From positions 62,001-126,000 of the forward strand of contig QXCR01000034.1 of assembly GCA_004380135.1 (NCBI GenBank): a stretch of DNA of 64,000 bases. The letters are read 5' to 3'. The DNA is from Stemphylium vesicarium. Its lineage: Eukaryota > Ascomycota > Dothideomycetes > Pleosporales > Pleosporaceae. A model generated the notes under the pieces. That model saw only the letters and a program-made list of their open reading frames with translations. It did no database searches and had not been told where the DNA came from. Position 1 is the stretch's first letter. Each line of letters opens with the position of its first letter. The position numbers and the translations under genes were made by a program. Of the stretch, positions 57,273 to 64,000 are shown piece by piece.

Positions 57273-58551
57273 ATGACTGAATACGTCAAGGTTGAGAAGA
57301 TTCTTCCCAAGTTCCCGCCGCCGGCCTTCAGCGACATCTCCAAGGCCTCCAACGACGTATGTTTTGGCTCCCCGCGACGAGCTCCTTGATAGCGCAATTG
57401 CTAACCCGCGCGCCCTCCAGCTCATCAACAAGGACTTCTACCACACTGCCGCAGGTCCGACTCATCAATTGGCATGCGCTCGCAATTACTGACGCGCCTG
57501 CAGCTGCCCTTGAGGTCAAGCTCAAGGCCCCCAACGGCGTTAACTTCACCGCCAAGGGAACCTCTGCCCACGATGGCCCCGTCACTTCCTCGGTACGCAG
57601 CATATGGCGTCAACGCGGAAAAACATTCTCGCTAACGTGCGAAACAGCTCGAGGGCAAGAAGTCGCTCTCCAATGGTACGACGACCTATTCCATTTCTCC
57701 CCGCTTCTACAGCTTAACAATACCCTTTCTTTCGTCACACACCTTTCATTCAACTATCTTTCACATGGTGCAGCCACCAGGCAAATGGAGCTGGTATACG
57801 ACGGGCTACAATATCAGCTGGCTGACGACGAAGCGCGCAGGCATCAGCATCACCCAGTCATGGAACACTGCCAACATGCTGGCTACCAAGGTTGAGCTCA
57901 ACGACACCTTCGCCAGCGGCCTGAAGACCGAGATCCTCTCCAACTTCAACCCCGCTGCCGGTAACAAGGGCCAGAAGGTCAACCTTCACTTCAAGCAGCC
58001 CGCTTTCCACGGCCGCGCTTTCGTCGACTACTCGGCTGCTGGCGCCATTGGCACCACCGCTGATGCCGTCGTTAGCCACGAGGGCATGGTTGTCGGTGGT
58101 GAGGTCGGTTACGATGTGCAGAAGGCTGCCATTACTAAGTACTCGGCTGCTGTTGGATACACGACCCCTCTCTACAACGCCGCCGTTACCGCTACCAACT
58201 CCCTGAGCGTCTTCACTGCTTCTTACTACCAGCGTGTCAACCCCGCTGTCGAGGCCGGTGCTCGCGCCGTCTGGGACTCAAAGTCTGGCAACAACGTCGG
58301 TCTTGAGCTCGCTGCCAAGTACAAGCTTGATCCTGCGTCTTTTGCCAAGGTATGTCATGGTCCCTAGCATGCGAAAGGGCATGTATGCTAATCCCCTACA
58401 GGCCAAGATCAACAACCTCGGCATTGCTTCCCTCGCCTACAATACCAAGGTCAACAGCGGTCTGACCTTTGGTATTGGTGGCTCTTTCGATACCCAGAAG
58501 CTGAACGAGGCCGGCCACAAGCTCGGCACCAGCTTCACCTTCGAGGGTTAA
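57273..58551 (+). CDS. POR1: Mitochondrial outer-membrane porin (VDAC)
   Basis: VDAC is the 19-strand beta-barrel channel for metabolites across the outer mitochondrial membrane. Six exons, 57273-57356, 57421-57454, 57504-57592, 57648-57675, 57841-58349 and 58402-58551, give 297 aa. The N-terminus holds the amphipathic helix region (PPPAFSDISKASNDLINKDFYH). Strand-rich repeats follow, including VKLKAPNGVNFTAKGT, GISITQSWNTANMLATKVEL, LHFKQPAFHGRAFVDYSA and AAKYKLDPASFAKAKINN, and the protein ends KLGTSFTFEG. Exons 2 and 4 are only 34 and 28 nt. Intron 4 (57676-57840, 165 nt) uses the acceptor GCGCGCAG; the earlier AG sites at 57774-57775 and 57816-57817 put the barrel out of frame or hit a stop. 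Confidence 0.94.
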
Positions 58552-59002
58552 GCGTCTCACTGAAGACATGTGTGTGAATAATAGGATGAAGAAAAAAGGC
58601 ATAGATTCCTTCGATTGTCGCGATGCGGTGTTATATCTAGTGCAAAAGAGCGCATGTAGTGTTGCTTTTGGCATGTAGGAGAGATTGTCTCAATACAAGC
58701 TTTGAAAGCTCCTTTTATACGTATAAATATGTACAGTGACGTCAAAGTTGGATTGGAGGGTGTGCAGGGTTCGATTGGTTTCCAAGAAGTAAGCAGAATG
58801 GACCCCTCGTGCATCGGTACGACATGGAGCTATGTACGTTCCCCGCATGCGGGGAGATTGAGTGTGGAGAAGCCGATGCACATGCAAGGCATGACCGGAA
58901 GGCGGTCAGATGCAGTGTGGCAGCCTATAGCGAGACGTCATGTGCCCAGGGGCAGAAGAAGAAGGTTGAGATGAGGTATTTATATTAATGGCGGTCGACC
59001 GA
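58552..59002. other. Convergent intergenic region
   Basis: About 450 nt between the porin and J-protein genes. A TATAAATA-like stretch near 58722 has no gene downstream, so it is not interpreted. Confidence 0.4.
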
Positions 59003-59920
59003 TCAAGCGCCCTCTTTCCTCTTATTCTGCCGTTCATGCCGATCGCCAAAAAACTTGGCTGTCAGGCCAGCGAGCCCGATGACGATCGACACCATGACAA
59101 AATTGACGAGCATGTTTCCCTTTTCCCATTCTTCTTCCACCCTGATTGATCTCCGCAGCTTTCGCCTCCTAGCCCAAATGTGCTCGTTGACCTGATCGTG
59201 TGTTTCCTTATGCCGCCTATCATTGAAGTGCGGGACATCATTGCCTTGTTTCTGCTGGCCCGGGCCAAATCCACCGTATTCGCCGTAGCTTTCCTGCCCA
59301 GCGTCCTTGGTCTCTCCGCCCTCTGAATGCGGATTCGAATAGGCGTATTCTGCTCTCTTCGCACCGTGTCTTCCATACCCTCCTGATTTGTAGAATGAAG
59401 GTGGTGGACCTCGAAAGGTACTGCGCTTCTTGTTCAGCCCGCTCGCGGGGCGGGATCCGTATGCGGCGGAACTATAACTCCCTTGCGGGCCATTGTTCCC
59501 ACCTGAACCCCAGCGCGACTGCCGTTGCGACGATTCCAGCTGCGCATCATATTGTGCGCGCTTTTCGGGGACGGAGAGGACGTGATAGGCTTCGCTTATT
59601 GCAACGAAGCGTGTAGAGGCGTCGGGGTCGTTGCGATTGTGGTCGGGGTGGTTTTTCTTGGAGAGTGTGTAGAATTGGCGCTTGATCTCAGATGCAGAAG
59701 CGGTCGAGGTCAAATGGAGAGTCTCATAATGATTGACTAAAGTATCGGCGTATCGTCGGCTTGTGGCGTGGAAGTGCGAGATTTGCTGGGTGCGCCGCGG
59801 AGGAGCAGGTACGGTGCGGCGGAGACATGAGTGGCAGACGTAAGGCGCGCGTAAGCTGGCCAAACGACGGATTGATGCTTGAGCGATTGGTCGCAGGAGA
59901 TGTGATGGGCGGGGTGGCAT
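59003..59920 (-). CDS. Membrane-anchored mitochondrial J-domain protein
   Basis: This single-exon gene encodes 305 aa. The N-terminus is Arg-rich and almost free of acidic residues (1-56), as in mitochondrial presequences, and contains CHSC. The J domain spans about 63-125 (HYETLHLTSTASASEIKRQF, the HPD tripeptide at 91-93, AISEAYHVLSVPEKRAQYD). A Gly/Ser/Tyr-rich linker follows, then a basic helix WARRRKLRRSIR and a hydrophobic segment near 268-285 (MLVNFVMVSIVIGLAGL). J domain plus C-terminal anchor suggests an Hsp70 cochaperone tethered to the inner mitochondrial membrane; location is inference. It diverges from MAP2 with 240 bp between starts. Confidence 0.86.
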   Translation of the reverse strand: MPPRPSHLLRPIAQASIRRLASLRAPYVCHSCLRRTVPAPPRRTQQISHFHATSRRYADTLVNHYETLHLTSTASASEIKRQFYTLSKKNHPDHNRNDPDASTRFVAISEAYHVLSVPEKRAQYDAQLESSQRQSRWGSGGNNGPQGSYSSAAYGSRPASGLNKKRSTFRGPPPSFYKSGGYGRHGAKRAEYAYSNPHSEGGETKDAGQESYGEYGGFGPGQQKQGNDVPHFNDRRHKETHDQVNEHIWARRRKLRRSIRVEEEWEKGNMLVNFVMVSIVIGLAGLTAKFFGDRHERQNKRKEGA

Positions 59921-60160
59921 TGCCCATGAACAGCGTGGAGGGTGTCTACATGCAAAGCTGCTGGTCGAGTGAATGTTCGGAGCGCATGTAGAACGTCATC
60001 GCCCGTTGCCGAGGCTAGGACGAGGAGGGTATAGCGCGGGCCAGCCACCGAACCCGCGGGCGACACTTCACCGGCGTCTGTTAGCGGGGCGTTGCGAGGG
60101 CGTCGTAAATTTCAAGATCACCCACAGCTCTTCCACCACTCAACTCCTTGTACAGTCAAA
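59921..60160. promoter_or_regulatory. Shared divergent promoter, J-protein / MAP2
   Basis: The two start codons are 240 bp apart, so both promoters lie here or overlap the leaders. No specific element is called. Confidence 0.5.
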
Positions 60161-61692
60161 ATGGCCGCCAAGGTAGCAGACGATGTCGCCAACTTGAAGT
60201 GTATGTATATGCGCGAATAATGCATGAATAATGCTACAGCGACTAATAACGTGCAGTGGACGACGCCAACAGTAAGCCAGCCAACGGCGCGGCAGCGAAC
60301 AGCGACAAGCCCACAGGCGATGTGGAACACGAAGACTCGGACGACGACAATGAGGCCGAGGATGGCGCACCAGAGGCCGGCGAAGGGGCTGCGAAAAAGA
60401 AGAAGAAGAGAAAGCCCAGAAAGAAGAAGAAGGCTGGAGCAGCAGGCGCGGGTGGCCCCAAAGTGCAGACGGCACCACCCCGTGTCCGCATCGACGAGCT
60501 CTTCCCCAACGACTCGTACCCCGAGGGCGAGATCCAGGAATACGTCAACGAGAACACGTTCCGAACCACCAGCGAAGAGAAGCGCCACCTCGACCGCATG
60601 AACAACGACTTCCTTACCGAATACCGCAAGGGCTCAGAGATCCACCGTCAAGTGCGACAATGGGCCCAGAACTGGATCAAGCCCGGCATGACGCTGACTG
60701 AGATTGCCGAGGGCATCGAAGACTCGGTCCGCGCCTTGACGGGCCACCAGGGTCTGGAGGACGGCGATGCGCAGATCGCGGGTATGGGTTTCCCGACCGG
60801 TCTCAGCATAAACCACTGCGCGGCGCATTATACCCCCAATGCCGGCAACAAGATGGTCATTAACTACGAGGACGTCATGAAGGTCGATTTCGGTGTCCAC
60901 ATCAACGGCCGTATCGTAGACAGCGCCTTCACCCTGTCCTTTGACCCCGTATACGACAACCTTATCAATGCCTGCAAGGCTGCCACCAACGCTGGTATCA
61001 AGGAGGCTGGTATCGACGTCCGCATGAGCGACATTGGCGCTGCCATTCAGGAAGTCATGGAGAGCTACGAGGTGGAAATCAAGGGTCAGATGCTGCCTGT
61101 CAAGTGCATCAGGAATTTGAACGGTCACTCCATCGGACACTACACCATCCACGGTGGCAAGACGGTGCCCATTGTTAAGGGCGGCGACCAAACAAAGATG
61201 GAAGAGGGTGAAACCTTTGCCATTGAGACTTTTGGTAGCACAGGAAAGGGTTATGTCCGAGATGACGTAAGTTTTGCCATGTACCATTATTGTTCCTCGT
61301 CCGATTTTTGCTAACAATCCTCGCTAGATGGAAACCTCACATTACGCAAAGAAGGCCGACGCGCCCAAGGTGGCCCTTCGCGTCTCCTCAGCAAAGACGT
61401 TGCTCAACTCCATTACCAAGAACTTTGGCACCCTGCCTTTCTGCAGGAGGTATCTGGACCGCCTGGGCCACGACAAGTACCTGTTGGGCTTGAACAACCT
61501 GGTCAGCGCGGGTATCGTGGAAGCTTACCCACCGCTGTGCGATATCAAGGGAAGTTACACGGCACAGAGTGAACATGTAAGTCAAGAAATTCTCACAATA
61601 TACGTTTTAGGTCATATGCTAATATGGCTTTGCAGACATTCGTCCTTAGGCCAACATGCAAGGAGGTGCTTAGTCGCGGTGACGACTACTAG
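60161..61692 (+). CDS. MAP2: Methionine aminopeptidase 2
   Basis: This metalloprotease removes initiator Met from nascent proteins with small second residues. Exons 60161-60200, 60257-61266, 61328-61576 and 61636-61692 give 451 aa. The N-terminal extension has an acidic block (40-50) and a polylysine block (about 60-72), typical of MetAP2 and used for ribosome or eIF2 association. Metal ligands fit the family: Asp224 and Asp235 in KVDFGVHINGRIVDSAF, His304 in LNGHSIGHY, Glu337 in GETFAIETFG and Glu432 in AQSEHTFVLRP, with His204 in CAAHYTPN near the active site. The last exon is only 57 nt. Splicing between SEH and TFVL is required to rebuild the last ligand region. Identity is firm. Confidence 0.96.
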
Positions 61693-62055
61693 GCCTTTTT
61701 TCCTAAGGGATAAAAAAAGCGGAGACAATTCGCTCAATGCGTCACGAAAATAAGGAAAAAAACATACTCATATTGCATGATGGGAAATTCACGGGCATAA
61801 GCTCGCTCCAGAAATGAAGGGAATGGAAAGATCACTACTCCGTCTAAGTTCAGCGAAGAAGACGCAACACAATTGAAGAAAACAACGTGTAAAAATAAAC
61901 CACTAGGAAATATCCAATGATTCAAAACACCCGTGCTTACTTCTGCTTTCTAGTGAATACTGCATCTGGGAGGGAAGATCAAGAGAAGGCTGGAAAGCTA
62001 GTGTGTCACGCTGAAAGATCAAAAACATTTTAACAAGTAGAGACTACTCCTGATA
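61693..62055. other. Convergent AT-rich 3' region
   Basis: About 360 nt, A-rich after 61710, between MAP2 and the hydrolase gene. Nothing beyond 3' flanks is seen. Confidence 0.45.
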
Positions 62056-62946
62056 TCAATTCTTGGAAACGTTTTGTATAAATTCTATCATATCGCGGAG
62101 CATTTCCTCATTATACCAGTGACCAACATCGTAAACGCGCGAGTCAGCAGGAATATCCAACTTCTGCAAAAATGAAGCCGCTTTCCTGTTATGCAGTGGT
62201 GGTACCTTCGGATCGCTTTCGCCGCTAGCGAAGAAAAAAGGCGTAGAGTTCCCACCCATGGCTCTCCTAGTTCCTTCCGTCTGTAGAGGCAGATCCAATG
62301 CCTCCCTCAGGAACTCCACTGCTTTCTTAAAATTCGACTCTTCTTCCTCATCCCCTGCATCACGGTCGAAAAGATCCTCGTCATCCGTATCCATCGGCGC
62401 CGAGGCTTCATCCATCTGGTCGACAAACGGTAGCCACCCACACATACCCAGTACGCCACCTAAGGCCTCCCCCTCCCAAAGCAACACGCTTGTATATATC
62501 GCTGCGCTGCCTTGGCTCAGTCCAAGCAGAAACACATTCTTTTCTCCTACTTCTTTTGCTGCTTCCCTGATCAATTCGTGGGTGTATTTTACCGATTCCC
62601 GTAGGCCAGCGACTTGAATGTGAGGGTTGTGTGTGGGCCAATCGTTTTCAAGCGCAGACGTGTCAAACCATTGATGTGTTAGAGCTCGGTTGTAGCATCG
62701 AGCGCGGAGGAGGCGGGCCGTGGGGAATACAAATTTGGTCTGCGGGAGGTGGGAGTGGAAACTTTGTGGTTTTGCCTGGCTCTTTGGTAGGGAAGATATG
62801 GGGTATTCGAGTAAAGGTTGTGCGAATGTTTCTGCTGTGGATCCTCGGCCGTGGAGAAGAATGAATGTTTTGGTGTGGATTCCAGAGGTTGGGGGGATGA
62901 CGAGGGGGGTTGGCCATGCGGATGTTGGTGGTTCGGTGGAAGACAT
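62056..62946 (-). CDS. Acyl-protein thioesterase/carboxylesterase-like hydrolase with acidic insert
   Basis: This single-exon gene encodes 296 aa of the phospholipase/carboxylesterase (APT1-like) family. It has TFILLHGRGSTAETFA near the N-terminus, the nucleophile elbow LGLSQGSA (Ser144), the acid Asp245 in FASGESDPKVP and His276 in VYDVGHWYNEE. Typical APT1 proteins are about 230 aa. Much of the extra length is an acidic, probably flexible insert at about 178-204, rich in Asp and Glu, between the GWLPF block and the following helix. There is no signal peptide. Substrates may be S-acylated proteins or lysolipids. Start: Met at 62946; an in-frame ATG at 63015 would add 23 residues. Confidence 0.84.
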   Translation of the reverse strand: MSSTEPPTSAWPTPLVIPPTSGIHTKTFILLHGRGSTAETFAQPLLEYPISSLPKSQAKPQSFHSHLPQTKFVFPTARLLRARCYNRALTHQWFDTSALENDWPTHNPHIQVAGLRESVKYTHELIREAAKEVGEKNVFLLGLSQGSAAIYTSVLLWEGEALGGVLGMCGWLPFVDQMDEASAPMDTDDEDLFDRDAGDEEEESNFKKAVEFLREALDLPLQTEGTRRAMGGNSTPFFFASGESDPKVPPLHNRKAASFLQKLDIPADSRVYDVGHWYNEEMLRDMIEFIQNVSKN

Positions 62947-64000
62947 TTTAGTGGTACTTCGCAATATAGAAGACTGTAGACTGTAATAATGGTGGTGTTG
63001 AATGCAAAAGCTCATGCGTTGTTATTCGAGAAAGAGAGGAGCAGATACAGGATAGTATGGCTGCCGCCTGATTGATTCGCCAATCTAAGACGAGCTAGTC
63101 GTTCTTTCTGCATGACTGAAAGCCCTATAACTATGATGGTTGTGATTGCCTTCCATGTAGATTGAGTTTTCGAGTCGAAAGCTCCATAATCCGGGCCCAA
63201 GAAGATGCGACAAAGGAAATTGAACCATACCGCAACGGCTAAGGCTGTTGCCTCAGTAACTTACCTGAGTATCCTCCTAAGACAATTTCAACTCCCAGAG
63301 TCAGCCGATGTATTAAGAATTGCACCGCGGGGAGTAACTCTCATGGCTAGATAATTGTGTTGCGATCCATAGATGCGATTGCGCACCCATTGACGTGAGA
63401 CTTCCGGGCTTCGCATGTCGATACATTCTGGACATCGCATAAGCTCTGTGAACTTCTCGACAAATATACTTACAGCTGTAGATTCAAGCAAGTACCGTTT
63501 TTTTGCGACCGGCAGCACGTATAGCTGGTGCACTGGCGTATTAATCTTCATAATACAATGCTGCATTGCGGGTCTTGGGAGGAAGTACCGAACTGGTGCC
63601 GGCGAGAGACCGTGAGATACCTGGTATTTACCCTTTATAAATAGTGAGTATCCCAGTGTTATGTCTGCTTCGCTTTGGCGAAGGGCATACCCACCCTCAG
63701 CTTCGGTGGGTAAACGAAGTTGGCCTTTGGGGTAAAGATGCTCGAAATTCGCCCATGTACCTTTGTGAAACCATGCACTGATTCATCAACGCGGTACAAA
63801 GACGAAACCCTTCGGCGATGCTGGGTCCGCATAGCGGCTTTAAGGCATATAGTATGTTGTGGACCGGCCTAGTTGGTCGACTGTCCAGATGCTCGCCCCG
63901 AAAGTATAGAGCTCCATGAGTTACCCAGGTCAACAAGGTGCTCATCCTTCTGATGTAACGGTTCAACAAGATCGCTATTACAGTTCATATAGTGGATTCA
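62947..64000. other. Right-edge region without a recognised gene
   Basis: About 1.05 kb. Open frames of 92 codons (63288-63566, minus) and 90 codons (63697-63969, minus) have no domain I recognise. Two tandem hairpins lie at 63668-63712. The sequence beyond may belong to a repeat or a gene outside the window. Confidence 0.4.
63668..63719. repeat. Tandem perfect hairpins, possible mobile-element end
   Basis: Hairpin 1 is a 6-bp stem, CTTCGC/GCGAAG (63668-63673 with 63678-63683), with a TTTG loop. Hairpin 2 is an 8-bp stem, TACCCACC/GGTGGGTA (63688-63695 with 63705-63712), with a 9-nt loop. A further CGAAG at 63715-63719 can pair with the first CTTCG, so an alternative enclosing stem is possible. 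The pattern is seen directly; a link to a transposon terminus is inference. Confidence 0.5.

Noticed and set aside
57765..57840. An exon starting MVQPPGKWSWY in the porin gene
   Set aside because: It lies inside intron 4. Including it breaks the join to the conserved GISITQSWNT segment, and its AG sites leave the reading frame wrong.
1..64000. tRNA, rRNA, CRISPR arrays and autonomous transposons
   Set aside because: No T-arm/anticodon-arm combinations, rRNA-like stretches, regularly spaced repeats or transposase motifs were recognised by eye. A covariance-model scan would be decisive for tRNAs.

Overview
The window is nuclear DNA of a filamentous ascomycete, most likely a dothideomycete of the Pleosporales type. 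The evidence is about 46 short spliceosomal introns (mostly 46-70 nt, GTANGT donors, CTNAC branch sites, YAG acceptors), about one gene per 2.2 kb on both strands without operons, and fungus-specific families: HET domain, Pth11-like rhodopsin domain, Zn2Cys6 factor and Bud6/Aip3. I worked out 27 complete or partial genes, one weak gene candidate and two pseudogene-like loci by joining exons where frame, splice sites and family similarity agree. Lineage is inference from gene content; no database search was possible.

Left part (1-23 kb), mostly housekeeping: a peroxisomal acyl-CoA oxidase running off the left edge; a PTC2/3-type PP2C phosphatase with a GC-AG intron; an FMN-dependent 2-hydroxyacid (lactate-type) oxidoreductase; LST8 of the TOR complexes with a 22-nt microexon; Bud6/Aip3 followed by an unexplained open frame; ataxin-2/Pbp1; a myo-inositol-type transporter; a small secreted protein with a Lys-Arg site; and an alpha/beta hydrolase.

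Middle part (23.6-41.6 kb), the most accessory-looking: two small 2EXR-like proteins around 24 and 37.5 kb, a HET-domain pseudogene with several nonsense codons, an unrecognised 364-aa protein, a PTAR1-like prenyltransferase-alpha-repeat protein and GET1 on a shared promoter, a 2.6-kb stretch without a recognisable gene, a 900-aa fusion of a seven-helix Pth11-like/rhodopsin domain with a complete FucP-type MFS permease, a membrane-protein gene broken by one in-frame stop, a secreted and probably GPI-anchored PLC-like phosphodiesterase, and a small unknown membrane protein.

Right part (42-64 kb), again conserved: mitochondrial PP2C PTC5 and the ribosome-quality-control factor RQC1/TCF25 diverging from 225 bp; a CRAL-TRIO-like plus RhoGAP protein; a Zn2Cys6 regulator; chorismate synthase ARO2; mitochondrial porin with six exons; a membrane-anchored mitochondrial J-protein and methionine aminopeptidase 2 diverging from 240 bp; and an acyl-protein-thioesterase-like hydrolase. 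The last 400 bp carry two tandem perfect hairpins that may mark a mobile-element end.

The strongest candidate for something little described is the rhodopsin-MFS fusion at 32879-35631. I saw no tRNA, rRNA, CRISPR array or autonomous transposon.
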